A DNA stretch of 64,000 nt from JABDIP01 sp965250245. GTDB taxonomy: Bacteria; Pseudomonadota; Alphaproteobacteria; DSM-16000; Inquilinaceae. The notes beneath the pieces were generated by a model. It ran no database searches. It was not told where the DNA came from and saw nothing but the letters and a program-made list of their open reading frames with translations. Positions 24,668 through 32,753 of this stretch are shown here, in pieces; the stretch's first letter is position 1, and every line of letters begins with the position of its first letter. The stretch covers positions 682,001 through 746,000 of the forward strand of contig OZ252296.1 in NCBI GenBank assembly GCA_965250245.1, written 5' to 3'. A program made the position numbers and the translations under genes.

Positions 24668-25057
24668 ATGCAGGGACGGGCGTTGCGATGGCCAGCGGCC
24701 TTTCTGGCCGTTGCCGCCGTCCTGCTCCAGTCCATGCCGGGCGCGCGTGCAGGCGAACCTGTGCTCACCCTCGAGGTCGGCAGCACGCAACTCGCGCTGG
24801 CACGCGAGGACATTGAAGATGCCTCACACAGGCTGACCGCCACGGAGCAGGAGGGCCTGGAGATCAGTCTGGTGCCTGCCAAGGGCAGGGCTCTGGCGAA
24901 GTTCACCACCACATTCGTAGGCGAGCAGATCGTCATTCGCTTCGGCGACCGGATCCTTTCGAGCCCGTACATCATGGAGCCGATCACCAATGGCGGGTTC
25001 ACCATCTCCCCAATCAATCGCGAGGACGCCAGAGCGATCATCGACATGCTGAACTAG
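24668..25057 (+). CDS. Secreted stand-alone SecD P1-head-like protein
   Basis: 129 residues. A cleavable signal peptide is likely (R-A-L-R-W-P-A-A-F-L-A-V-A-A-V-L-L-Q then A-R-A near residue 28). The body resembles the periplasmic P1 head subdomain of SecD: V-P-A-K-G-R-A, F-T-T-T-F-V-G-E-Q-I-V-I-R-F-G-D, then I-L-S-S-P-Y-I and I-T-N-G-G-F-T-I-S, ending in a helix. In SecDF this domain pulls translocating proteins. Here it is free-standing and sits between frmA and fghA, with a short gap on each side (27 and 28 bases). Its role in formaldehyde detoxification is not known. Confidence 0.75.
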   Translation: MQGRALRWPAAFLAVAAVLLQSMPGARAGEPVLTLEVGSTQLALAREDIEDASHRLTATEQEGLEISLVPAKGRALAKFTTTFVGEQIVIRFGDRILSSPYIMEPITNGGFTISPINREDARAIIDMLN

Positions 25058-25085
25058 CCACCCTGATCAACCCGATGGAACGACA

Positions 25086-25937
25086 ATGGCTGAACTGAAG
25101 ACCATCTCCGAACAGAAGTGCTATGGCGGTTTCCAGGGCTTCTACGAGCACCAGAGCGAGGTCACCGGCACGGCGATGAAGTTCGCAGTGTACCGGCCGG
25201 TGCAGGCGGAGACGGCGAAGGTGCCGGTGCTGACCTATCTGGCCGGGCTGACCTGTACCGAGGAGACGTTCACCATCAAGGCCGGGGCGCAGCGCTATGC
25301 CTCGTCCTACGGCATGATGCTGGTGATGCCGGATACCAGCCCGCGCGGCGCCGGCATTCCGGGCGAGGACGAAGATTGGGATTTCGGCAGTGCGGCCGGC
25401 TTCTATCTCGACGCCACCGCCGAGCCGTGGTCTCGCAATTACCGCATGTACAGCTATGTGACTGAGGAGCTGCCAGCGCTGATCGCGGCCAATTTCTCCG
25501 CTGACATGGAAAGGCAGGGCATCTTCGGCCACTCCATGGGCGGCCACGGTGCGCTCACCGTGGCGCTGAAGAACCCGGGCCGCTACGCATCCGTCTCCGC
25601 CTTCGCGCCGATCGTGGCGCCGATGTCGGTGCCCTGGGGACAGAAGGCCTTTGCCGGCTATCTCGGCGGCGACGAGGCCGAGGCGCGTAAGTATGACGCG
25701 ACGGCCCTGCTGGCCGACGGCGCCCGTTTCGACGGCACCATCCTGGTCGATATCGGCCTGGCCGATCCGTTCCTGGAACGCGAGCTGAAGCCGGAGCTGC
25801 TGGAGCAAGCCTGCGAAGCCGCCGGCCAGCCGCTCGACCTGCGCCGCCACGCCGGCTACGACCACAGCTACTACTTCATCAGCACCTTCATCGGCGACCA
25901 CATGACCCACCACGCCGACGCGCTGCTGGAGCGGTAG
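25086..25937 (+). CDS. fghA: S-formylglutathione hydrolase
   Basis: 283 residues. The nucleophile is in G-H-S-M-G-G-H-G, the oxyanion region is in L-A-G-L-T-C-T-E-E-T-F, the acid lies in D-I-G-L-A-D, and the histidine is in G-Y-D-H-S-Y-Y-F. It is an esterase D-type hydrolase, full length, and converts S-formylglutathione to formate and glutathione. This completes the GSH-dependent formaldehyde route begun by frmA. It is the third gene of that operon. Confidence 0.96.
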   Translation: MAELKTISEQKCYGGFQGFYEHQSEVTGTAMKFAVYRPVQAETAKVPVLTYLAGLTCTEETFTIKAGAQRYASSYGMMLVMPDTSPRGAGIPGEDEDWDFGSAAGFYLDATAEPWSRNYRMYSYVTEELPALIAANFSADMERQGIFGHSMGGHGALTVALKNPGRYASVSAFAPIVAPMSVPWGQKAFAGYLGGDEAEARKYDATALLADGARFDGTILVDIGLADPFLERELKPELLEQACEAAGQPLDLRRHAGYDHSYYFISTFIGDHMTHHADALLER

Positions 25938-25957
25938 GGGTTACCTTTCCCCTGGGT

Positions 25958-26170
25958 CGTCATTCCCGCGAAAGCGGGAATCTCGAGCCGTCTGTGCTCT
26001 GTCCCATCGAGGTTCCCGCCTTCGCGGGAACGACGCGGTAGGGAGGAGGGCGGGGCTGTCTACCAAAACAGCTCAATTGTCATTCCCGCGAAGGCGGGAA
26101 TCCAGTTGGCACGCTGGTTCAGCCGAAGCGGTCGGGATCGCTGGATTCCCGCCTTCGCGGGAATGACAAT
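25958..26170. repeat. Two tandem units of the family 2 palindrome
   Basis: Unit one spans 25958-26034 (CGTCATTCCCGCGAAAGCGGG to its inverted copy ending GGGAACGACG) and unit two spans 26076-26170 (ATTGTCATTCCCGCG... to its inverted copy ending GGGAATGACAAT). Each arm has its own small hairpin from CCCGCGAAGGCGGG. A third copy lies at 35247-35322. The 280-base gap has no other feature. Confidence 0.85.
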
Positions 26171-26218
26171 AGTGTTGGTTGGCGGGTGCCGGAACCAAGG
26201 CCGTCCGGCGCGGGCGTC

Positions 26219-26986
26219 CTAGCCCCCGACCACCAGCCCGTCCCGAAAGACCGTCAGGTCCCCGGCACTCATCACCGTCCAGTCCTCATTGTCGGTCAGC
26301 GGTTTGGTGGCGATGACCGTGACGATGTCGCGGGGCGTGGTGACCTCGGCGAAATCCACCGTCATCTCGGTGTCGATCAGGCTGGCCTCGCCGAAGGGCG
26401 CGCGGCGGGTCAGCCACGCCAGATGCGTGCTGCAGTGGCAGTAGAGGTTGCGGGAGTCGCAGAGCATGAAGTTGAAGGTGCCGGTCTCGGAAACCTCGGC
26501 GGCCAGCTCGGCGATCAGGCGCCGCAGGGCGCGGTCGCTGGGCGGCTCCGGGAAGCGCTCGCGGATGCGGCCCAGCATCCAGCAGAAGGCGTGCTCGCTG
26601 TCGGTGGTGCCGATGGGGCGGTAGAAGCCGAGCGGCCAGGACTTTACGCCCTTCAGCTTGCCATTGTGGGCGAAGGCCCAGTGGCGGCCCCACAGCTCGC
26701 GGATGAAGGGGTGGGTGTTCTCCAGGCAGATCCGGCCGTTGGTCGCCTTGCGGATGTGGCAGATGACGTTGAGGCTCTTGACCGAATGGGTGCGCACCAG
26801 CTCGGCGATCTCGGAGTCCACGCTCGCCAGCGGGTCGTGGAAGGTGCGGCAGCCGCGGTTCTCGTAGAAGGCGATGCCCCAACCGTCGCGATGCGGCCCG
26901 GTGCGGCCGCCGCGCTGGATCAGCCCGGAGAAGCTGAACCGGATGTCGGTCGGGACGTTGCAGTTCATGCCCAGGAGCTCGCACAT
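26219..26986 (-). CDS. Class II glutamine amidotransferase (YafJ-like)
   Basis: 255 residues. The N-terminal nucleophile is Cys2 (M-C-E-L-L-G), with R-G-G-R-T-G-P-H-R-D-G-W-G-I in the Ntn-hydrolase glutamine pocket and F-A-H-N-G-K-L later. The family is the YafJ/EgtC type, small glutaminases that may act on gamma-glutamyl amides. ATG 26986 is needed to place Cys at position 2. A longer in-frame extension lacks the motif. The partner is unknown. It runs convergently with the formaldehyde operon. Confidence 0.9.
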   Translation of the reverse strand: MCELLGMNCNVPTDIRFSFSGLIQRGGRTGPHRDGWGIAFYENRGCRTFHDPLASVDSEIAELVRTHSVKSLNVICHIRKATNGRICLENTHPFIRELWGRHWAFAHNGKLKGVKSWPLGFYRPIGTTDSEHAFCWMLGRIRERFPEPPSDRALRRLIAELAAEVSETGTFNFMLCDSRNLYCHCSTHLAWLTRRAPFGEASLIDTEMTVDFAEVTTPRDIVTVIATKPLTDNEDWTVMSAGDLTVFRDGLVVGG

Positions 26987-27121
26987 GGCCGGAATTCTAG
27001 TTGCGCCGCTGTCCCCGGCAAGGACGGTGTGCCGAACCCGGCACGCCCGATGGTCGAGGTTCAGCACTCTTTAAGTGTATTGAGCGACGGTCGGCACCCT
27101 TTTCAGTGATGGGTGGCTATC

Positions 27122-27634
27122 ATGTCCTACGCCGTCGATCTTCTGGCCGCTCTTCTTTGCGCCGTGGCTGCCGCGCTCTATGTCGCGCAAATCAAATCCA
27201 CGCGCATCTACGCGCGCCGCATCGGACCGGATGGGCAGTTGGTTCCCGGAGGTCCGATCGACCTGTCGGCACCGCCTGACGAGGAGGCCGATGTCGAAAT
27301 CGAGGTCTTCACGACTCTGAGCCACAACCCCCATTGCGCTCCACCGGAGGAAGATGGCTGGCAACGCCAGGAAGATCAGCCACCGGACTGGAAGAACTAT
27401 GTGCATGCGGGATTTGGGCTGGTGCTGGCCATCGGGGCAATCGGCCTCGCCCTGGGCGCCTTCCTGCCGACGACGCCGATCGCGTGGCTGGTGGCCTCGG
27501 CATCGGCGATCGCGCTTGCCGTCGATCTGCCGCGACTGGCCGGCCAATTCATCGATCGAGAGGTCTTCCTGCTGATGTTCGCCCCGCAAGTGATCGTGGC
27601 GATCGGCGCTTTCGCCGCGTATCGGCTGTTCTAG
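27122..27634 (+). CDS. Hypothetical membrane protein
   Basis: 170 residues, not recognised. One hydrophobic segment is at residues 3-22 (A-V-D-L-L-A-A-L-L-C), then a charged loop containing P-P-D-E-E-A-D and W-Q-R-Q, and two to three helices at the C-terminus (about 92-170). ATG 27122 was chosen over GTG 27113 because GGGTGG lies just before it. It sits alone between two minus-strand genes. Confidence 0.65.
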   Translation: MSYAVDLLAALLCAVAAALYVAQIKSTRIYARRIGPDGQLVPGGPIDLSAPPDEEADVEIEVFTTLSHNPHCAPPEEDGWQRQEDQPPDWKNYVHAGFGLVLAIGAIGLALGAFLPTTPIAWLVASASAIALAVDLPRLAGQFIDREVFLLMFAPQVIVAIGAFAAYRLF

Positions 27635-27670
27635 GCCGCGGGGGCGCTGATCGGCGGCAGGAAACCGCCG

Positions 27671-28462
27671 CTATACCGGCCGTCCGTTGACATTGAGCAG
27701 GCGGCGCTCGGAGCCCTCGAAGACGCCGCAGGTCAGCCGGCCGGTGGCGAACGCGCCGGTGTCGAGGCAGACGCGGTTGTCGAGCATCTCCGGGTGGCGG
27801 CAGGGGGTGTGGCCGTGCACCACCACGAAGGGATGCGGCTCGGTGCAGTCCAGGAAATCCTTGCGGATCCAGTACAGATCCTCGCGGGATTGCTGTTCCA
27901 GCGGCACGCCGGGGCGGATCCCGGCATGGACGAACAGGTAGCCGCCCTCCTGGTGATACGGCTTCAGGGCATCGAGGAAGACGCGATGGGTAGCCGGCAT
28001 GGCCTCGTCCATGGCCTCGCGGATCCGGTCGGCCAGCTCGGTGAACGGCGTCGCGGTGTCAGCCTTGACGTCGTAGCTCGCCAGTGTGTCGATGCCGCCA
28101 TTCTGCAGCCAGGTCATGGTCAGACCGGCGCCGCGTGCCGTCCCGGCCTGGGCCGGGTCCAGCGCGGTCAGCATCATGTCCTCGTGGTTGCCGGCCAGAT
28201 AGACCCGCTCGACGCCTTGCTCCGGCAGGCCGCGGCCCGAGGCCAGCAGCTCGATCACCCCGCGCGATTCGCTGCCCCGGTCCACGTAATCGCCGAGATA
28301 GACCACCACCGCCCGCTCCGGCGCGCTTTGCTCCAGGTCGCGTCGGATCGCCGCATGCAGGTCCTGCAGCAGGGGCAGCTGGCCATGCAGGTCACCGACC
28401 GCGTAGAGCCGGGTGCCCGGCGGCGCGATCCCCGGGCGCGTGGTTTCCAGAACGGAGTTCAT
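27671..28462 (-). CDS. Metallophosphoesterase (serine/threonine phosphatase-like)
   Basis: 263 residues with the full calcineurin-like signature: G-D-L-H-G-Q near residue 23, G-D-Y-V-D-R-G near 57, G-N-H-E near 90, and late H-A-G and V-H-G-H-T-P. It is a cytoplasmic PPP-type protein phosphatase or a related Ap4A hydrolase; length and motifs fit the bacterial PrpA/ApaH-like group. It is monocistronic as seen here and diverges from the ClpP-like gene. Confidence 0.93.
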   Translation of the reverse strand: MNSVLETTRPGIAPPGTRLYAVGDLHGQLPLLQDLHAAIRRDLEQSAPERAVVVYLGDYVDRGSESRGVIELLASGRGLPEQGVERVYLAGNHEDMMLTALDPAQAGTARGAGLTMTWLQNGGIDTLASYDVKADTATPFTELADRIREAMDEAMPATHRVFLDALKPYHQEGGYLFVHAGIRPGVPLEQQSREDLYWIRKDFLDCTEPHPFVVVHGHTPCRHPEMLDNRVCLDTGAFATGRLTCGVFEGSERRLLNVNGRPV

Positions 28463-28628
28463 CGGCGAAAGATAGTCTGCGTGATCCTATGTTACAGGGT
28501 GCGACGGAAAATTAATGTCTCTGCGGTCTTGTCGCGCCCATGCCCGCGCCCCGAGTTGAACCGGCCGGGAAATCAGGTTAGGAACGCCGCGATTGCGGCC
28601 ACGCACCCGAGTCCACCGGAGCCCCAGA

Positions 28629-29237
28629 ATGACCGATGCCAGATCCCACACCCGCCTGGACAGCAAGGACGACGAGAAGGAGCGGCCCGAAGCCGGCGCC
28701 ATGGTGGCGCAACAGCTCTTCGAGTCCCGCACCGTCCTGATCTTCGGCGAGATATCGCAGAAGGTGGCGAAGGAGGTCATCGCGCAGTTGCTTGCGCTGG
28801 ATGCCAAGAGTGCCGATCCGATCCGGCTCATCATCTGCTCCCAGGGCGGCCATGTTGAGGCCGGCGACACAATCCACGACATGGTCGGGTTCATCAAGGC
28901 GCCGGTGAAGATGATCGGCACCGGCTGGGTGGCCAGCGCCGGGGCGCACATCTTCCTGGGCGCCAAGAAGGAGAACCGCTACTGCCTGCCGAACACCCGC
29001 TTCCTGCTGCATCAGCCGATGGGCGGCGTCGGCGGCCCGGCGGCGGATATCGCCATCGAGGCCAAGGAAATCGTCAAGATGCGCCAGCGCCTCAACGAGG
29101 TCATCGCGCGGGAGACCGGCCAGCCGATGGACAAGGTCGAGAAGGACACCGACCGCAATTTCTGGATGTCGGCCGAGGAAGCCAAGGAATACGGCCTCGT
29201 CACCCACATCGTCGCGTCGACCGACAAGGTGAAGTAA
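28629..29237 (+). CDS. ClpP-like protease paralogue with Asn at the catalytic Asp position
   Basis: 202 residues of ClpP fold. The active Ser is Ser103 in V-A-S-A-G-A and the His is His128 in L-L-H-Q-P. Aligned with E. coli ClpP from that His, the third triad residue (Asp185) falls on Asn177 (D-T-D-R-N-F-W against D-T-E-R-D-R-F). The Ser-loop motif is also V-A-S-A-G rather than A-A-S-M-G. The N-terminal 30 residues are polar and unlike the classical ClpP propeptide. No clpX is adjacent, and the housekeeping ClpP is presumably elsewhere. ATG 28629 was chosen. It may be a regulatory or alternative ClpP subunit. Confidence 0.85.
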   Translation: MTDARSHTRLDSKDDEKERPEAGAMVAQQLFESRTVLIFGEISQKVAKEVIAQLLALDAKSADPIRLIICSQGGHVEAGDTIHDMVGFIKAPVKMIGTGWVASAGAHIFLGAKKENRYCLPNTRFLLHQPMGGVGGPAADIAIEAKEIVKMRQRLNEVIARETGQPMDKVEKDTDRNFWMSAEEAKEYGLVTHIVASTDKVK

Positions 29238-29251
29238 GGCCGCCCTTCCCC

Positions 29252-29327
29252 GCGTCGTCCCCGGGCCTGACCCGGGGACCTCGTCCGGCCGCCACATGGG
29301 TCCCCGGGTCAGGCCCGGGGACGACGC
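29252..29327. repeat. Intergenic palindrome, family 3 copy
   Basis: GCGTCGTCCCCGGGCCTGAC at 29252 and its inverted copy ending at 29327 form a 76-base palindrome. It is related to 21727-21835 but shorter. It lies between the convergent ClpP-like and fchA genes, where it may stop transcription from both sides. Confidence 0.85.
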
Positions 29328-29352
29328 AAGCGGCGGCGGATGGCCGCGCCCG

Positions 29353-29979
29353 TCACGCCAGCCGGTCCGCGACCAGGGCGACGATCGAGCCGTGGCGGGT
29401 CTCCGCCGCGGTGGCCAGGTGCTTGCGGCTCTTTGTGAAGTCGGCCGCCAGATCGGCGTCCTTCACGCTCTTCAGATTGATGTCGACATTGTAGAGGACG
29501 GCGGTCACCGCCCCGTTCAGCAGGGCGGCACCCGCCGCCACGTCGCTGAGGATGCCGGTATCGGAGACCGCGGCTGCCTGGCGCGCCAGGTCCAGGGATT
29601 CCAGCACCGACTGGGCCGCGTTGAGCGGCACCTCGGTCGCCGCCACTGCCGCTTCGGCCAGGGCGGCCCGGCGGGCGGCCTTGTCCTCCTCCGTGCCGCG
29701 CGGCAGCTTCAGCGCCGCCATATAGGCCTCGAACACCGCGATATCGGCGTCGGCGTGGCCGGACAACTCGGCCAGCAGCCGGTCACCGCCTTCGATCAAC
29801 GGCGCCAGCGCCGCCTTGTCGTCGGCCTTGCCCTCGGTCACCCGGAGCGCCATCAGCACCAGGCCCATGCCGATGGCGGCGGAGACCATGGCCGCGGAGC
29901 CGCCGCCCGGTGTCGGGTCGGCGCTGGCGGTGCGGTCGCGGAACTCGGCCAGGCCGCAGGTCCAGATGCTCTCGCTCAC
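29353..29979 (-). CDS. fchA: Formiminotetrahydrofolate cyclodeaminase family protein
   Basis: 208 residues, an all-helical protein. The hallmark P-T-P-G-G-G-S-A-A-M-V-S-A lies at residues 22-35, with G-M-G-L-V-L-M after it. Cyclodeaminase converts 5-formimino-tetrahydrofolate to methenyl-tetrahydrofolate and ammonia. It overlaps folD by GTGA, so the two are translationally coupled, and folD can use the methenyl product. Its start is GTG 29979. Confidence 0.93.
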   Translation of the reverse strand: MSESIWTCGLAEFRDRTASADPTPGGGSAAMVSAAIGMGLVLMALRVTEGKADDKAALAPLIEGGDRLLAELSGHADADIAVFEAYMAALKLPRGTEEDKAARRAALAEAAVAATEVPLNAAQSVLESLDLARQAAAVSDTGILSDVAAGAALLNGAVTAVLYNVDINLKSVKDADLAADFTKSRKHLATAAETRHGSIVALVADRLA

Positions 29980-30842
29980 GATGGGTCCTCCTGGCCGTTC
30001 TGCAAGGCGATGGCGCGCAGCAGGTTGTCGAAGATGACGGTGGAGGTCAGCGGCCCGACGCCGCCGGGCACCGGCGTCAACGCCTTGACCACACCGTCGG
30101 CGCCCGGATCGACGTCGCCGACGATGCCGTCATCGACCACGTTGATGCCGGCGTCGATGACGATCTGGCCGGGTTTCAGGTGCTCGGCGGCGACCAGCGA
30201 GGGCCGGCCGGCGGCCACGAAGACGAAGTCGCAGGGTGCGATCGCCGCGGCCAGATCCGGGGTCCGTGTGTGGCAGACCGTCACGGTGGCGTGGCGGTTG
30301 ATCAGCATGGGGATCAGGGCGCGGCCGACCGACCGCCCGCGGCCCACCACCACCGCCTGCGTGCCCGCTAGCGGGGCCGCGCTCTCGGCCAGGCGGATGC
30401 AGGCGATCGGTGTCGCCGGCGCGATGGCGCCGCTCTCGTCGCCGGCGGCGATCTGACCGAGATTGGCCGCCGTCAGCCCGTCGACATCCTTCAACGGGTC
30501 GATGTGGCCGATGGCGCGCTCGGCGTCCAGGGACGGGTCCAGGGGAAGTTCCAGCAGGATGCCGTGTACCCGGTCATCCCGCGACAGGGCGTCGAGCTCA
30601 TACTCCAGCGCATCCTGGCCCAGCGCGGGGTCGAACCGCACCAGGTTGATGGCGATGCCCAGCTTCTCCGCCGAGCGCTGCTTGGCCTCGGCATACTTGA
30701 TCGCCGCCGGATCGGCGCTGCCGACCACCACCGCCAGCACCGGCGTGGTGCCCGCGGCCTTCAGCGCCGCCGTCCGCTCGGTGATCGACTGGCGCAGGTC
30801 TTCGGCCAGGGGCTTGCCCTTCAACAGCACGGTGTCTGTCAC
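29976..30842 (-). CDS. folD: Bifunctional methylenetetrahydrofolate dehydrogenase/cyclohydrolase
   Basis: 288 residues. The substrate site is Y-A-E-A-K, the P-L-D...K-D-V-D-G segment is present, and the NADP site is V-V-V-G-R-G-R-S-V-G-R-A. The C-terminus T-P-V-P-G-G-V-G-P-L-T is typical. It interconverts methylene-, methenyl- and 10-formyl-tetrahydrofolate. GTG 30842 is the likely start, since the conserved region begins there. It is upstream of fchA in the operon and divergent from folK, with 112 bases between. Confidence 0.96.
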   Translation of the reverse strand: MTDTVLLKGKPLAEDLRQSITERTAALKAAGTTPVLAVVVGSADPAAIKYAEAKQRSAEKLGIAINLVRFDPALGQDALEYELDALSRDDRVHGILLELPLDPSLDAERAIGHIDPLKDVDGLTAANLGQIAAGDESGAIAPATPIACIRLAESAAPLAGTQAVVVGRGRSVGRALIPMLINRHATVTVCHTRTPDLAAAIAPCDFVFVAAGRPSLVAAEHLKPGQIVIDAGINVVDDGIVGDVDPGADGVVKALTPVPGGVGPLTSTVIFDNLLRAIALQNGQEDPS

Positions 30843-30954
30843 GGATGGTCCTTTTCGAGATGAGGCCAGTGCGGCGACTGGATAACCTCGACTTTCCCCG
30901 CCGACAAGGCCATAAACCCTGGCCGCCCGCGAGGCGGGAAGGAGCAGGGAGCAG

Positions 30955-31479
30955 GTGCCAGTGGAGCGGGTGCTTCTCGGCCTGGGCGCCAATATCGGCG
31001 ACCGGCTGGCCAATCTGCGCGCCGCCATCGACGGGCTGGCGGGATTCATGCGGCTGGACGCCGCCTCGCCGATCTACGAGACCGCGCCCATGTACGACAC
31101 CGACCAGGCCGCCTATCTCAACATGGCGGCCGTCGGCCGGACGGACCTCGAGCCCGGTCCGCTGCTCGATGCGCTGAAGGCGCTGGAACGCGGCATCGGC
31201 CGCGTCCGCTCCCGTCGCTACGGCCCGCGCGCCATCGATCTCGACATCGTCTTCTACGGGGACCGGGTCGTCCGAGAGCCCGGGCTGGAAATCCCCCATC
31301 CAAGACTAGCGGAACGGGCCTTCGTCCTGGCCCCGGCCGCCGACATCGCGGCCGGGTGGCGGCACCCGCAGACCGGATCCTCGGTGGCGGATCTGCTGTC
31401 GGCACTTGGGCCCGTGGCCGATGTCCACCCATACGCCGCGGCCCCGGACATCGCGGAGGGGGCGGCCGACGGTCCGTGA
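30955..31479 (+). CDS. folK: 2-amino-4-hydroxy-6-hydroxymethyldihydropteridine pyrophosphokinase
   Basis: 174 residues. Signature segments are L-G-L-G-A-N-I-G-D-R near the start and R-Y-G-P-R-A-I-D-L-D-I-V-F-Y in the middle, followed by I-P-H-P-R-L-A-E-R-A-F-V-L. It transfers pyrophosphate from ATP to the folate pterin precursor. The GTG start has a GGAAGGAG site. It is divergent from folD, so folate genes cluster here. Confidence 0.95.
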   Translation: MPVERVLLGLGANIGDRLANLRAAIDGLAGFMRLDAASPIYETAPMYDTDQAAYLNMAAVGRTDLEPGPLLDALKALERGIGRVRSRRYGPRAIDLDIVFYGDRVVREPGLEIPHPRLAERAFVLAPAADIAAGWRHPQTGSSVADLLSALGPVADVHPYAAAPDIAEGAADGP

Positions 31480-31544
31480 CGCCGTCACGTTGTGGCGGCG
31501 CGGAATTTTCACAATCTTAACGTGGGGCGGTCTAGGTCGGGGAC

Positions 31545-32261
31545 ATGTTGAGACTGGTCAGGAGCCTGCCGACGACGGTCGAGTTCGCGACGGTGATCAC
31601 CATCGCGTTCGGCAGCTTCATCTACTACTCAATCCAGGACTATCTCAGCGCGCCGGCAGCCGGCGTATCCGATCCGGCGGCCCAGTCCTACTGGTCCGAC
31701 GCGGCCCTGATCGGGCTGGTCATCAACGAGCTCTTCCTGCTGGCGATCGTGGCGGTGTTCCTGCGCCTCAGGGGCTGGACGCTGGGGGATTTCGACTTCC
31801 AGGTGACGTGGCGGCTCAGCGGCGTCGGGGTGCTGCTGTTCGTGGCCAACTATGCCGTCTATTACAGCCTCTATCCGGTGGTGGTCGGCACCAGCCTGGC
31901 GCTGTTCGGCAGCGATCTCGGAATGGGCTCCAACCTGGCGTTCTCCGATGCCGACACGGCCGCCATGTCGATCAGCCTGTTCGCGATCCTGCTGTTGTGC
32001 GTGGTCAATCCGGTTTTCGAGGAAGTGCTGGTGGTCGGCTATGTGATGACCGTCGTCCAGCGCCGATTCGGCATGTGGCTGGCGATCAATGTCAGCACCG
32101 TGATCCGGCTCTCCTATCACCTCTATCAGGGGCCGATCGTGCTTCTCTCGATCGTCCCGCTGGGCCTCATCTTCGGCTACTGGTATGCCCGCACCGGCAA
32201 GCTTTGGCCGCTGATCCTGGCCCATGCGATCATGGATTTCATTCCGTTCTACTGGGCCTAG
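31545..32261 (+). CDS. CPBP-family intramembrane metalloprotease-like protein
   Basis: 238 residues with about six to seven hydrophobic helices. Motif 1 is F-E-E-V-L-V-V-G (two Glu kept, but the usual Arg of E-E-x-x-x-R is Val). Motif 2 is in S-Y-H-L-Y-Q, and motif 3 is L-A-H-A-I-M-D-F. CPBP proteins (CAAX proteases and bacteriocin-immunity relatives) cleave within the membrane. The altered motif 1 leaves activity uncertain. It is monocistronic, 65 bases after folK. Confidence 0.85.
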   Translation: MLRLVRSLPTTVEFATVITIAFGSFIYYSIQDYLSAPAAGVSDPAAQSYWSDAALIGLVINELFLLAIVAVFLRLRGWTLGDFDFQVTWRLSGVGVLLFVANYAVYYSLYPVVVGTSLALFGSDLGMGSNLAFSDADTAAMSISLFAILLLCVVNPVFEEVLVVGYVMTVVQRRFGMWLAINVSTVIRLSYHLYQGPIVLLSIVPLGLIFGYWYARTGKLWPLILAHAIMDFIPFYWA

Positions 32262-32283
32262 GGACGCAAGCCGCCGCCGGGCG

Positions 32284-32643
32284 TCAGACGGGAATCCACT
32301 CGGTACAGCGCACGCCATAGACGGCCCAGGCGAAGAACACGAGGCCGAACAGGTACCGGCTGTGGCCGGGCCGGAGCAGTCTGGGAATCGCGTAGAAGGC
32401 GCCGCCGATGATCGCCAGGACCGCGAATCCGGCCGGATTGTGCACAAGCGTCAGGATTGGAAAGAACAGCAACAGCAGCGGGAGAAGGAAGGCCCAGCCG
32501 ACGAGTGCCATGTCGACTCTGTCCGCGGCGAGCATGAGCGAGGCGGCGGCCGTGAGGTAGGGCGCCAGGAAGCCGATCGCGACGTCGAGGGCCTGCCCGC
32601 GGGTCGCCGGTCCGGATGGCGTGTTGCCGATGTCTTCGACCAT
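32284..32643 (-). CDS. Small hypothetical membrane protein
   Basis: 119 residues with three to four hydrophobic helices: about residues 20-38 (A-I-G-F-L-A-P-Y-L), 46-66 (A-L-V-G-W-A-F-L-L-P-L-L-L-L-F-F), 70-86 and 97-109. It ends C-T-E-W-I-P-V. No family was recognised. It faces the CPBP gene convergently with a 22-base gap. Confidence 0.6.
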   Translation of the reverse strand: MVEDIGNTPSGPATRGQALDVAIGFLAPYLTAAASLMLAADRVDMALVGWAFLLPLLLLFFPILTLVHNPAGFAVLAIIGGAFYAIPRLLRPGHSRYLFGLVFFAWAVYGVRCTEWIPV

Positions 32644-32753
32644 CGGCCGATCCTGGCCGAATTACCTTAAAGCGCGGTGCAGGCGGCAACCCGGTCACGA
32701 GATTGTTGGCCAATCTGCTTTACCGCCCTGGCCGCCACGGTCATCCTCCTACA

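Noticed and set aside
15667..26170. Intergenic palindrome families as CRISPR arrays or insertion sequences
   Set aside because: No regular spacers, no transposase, and the arms fold on themselves rather than repeat in tandem.
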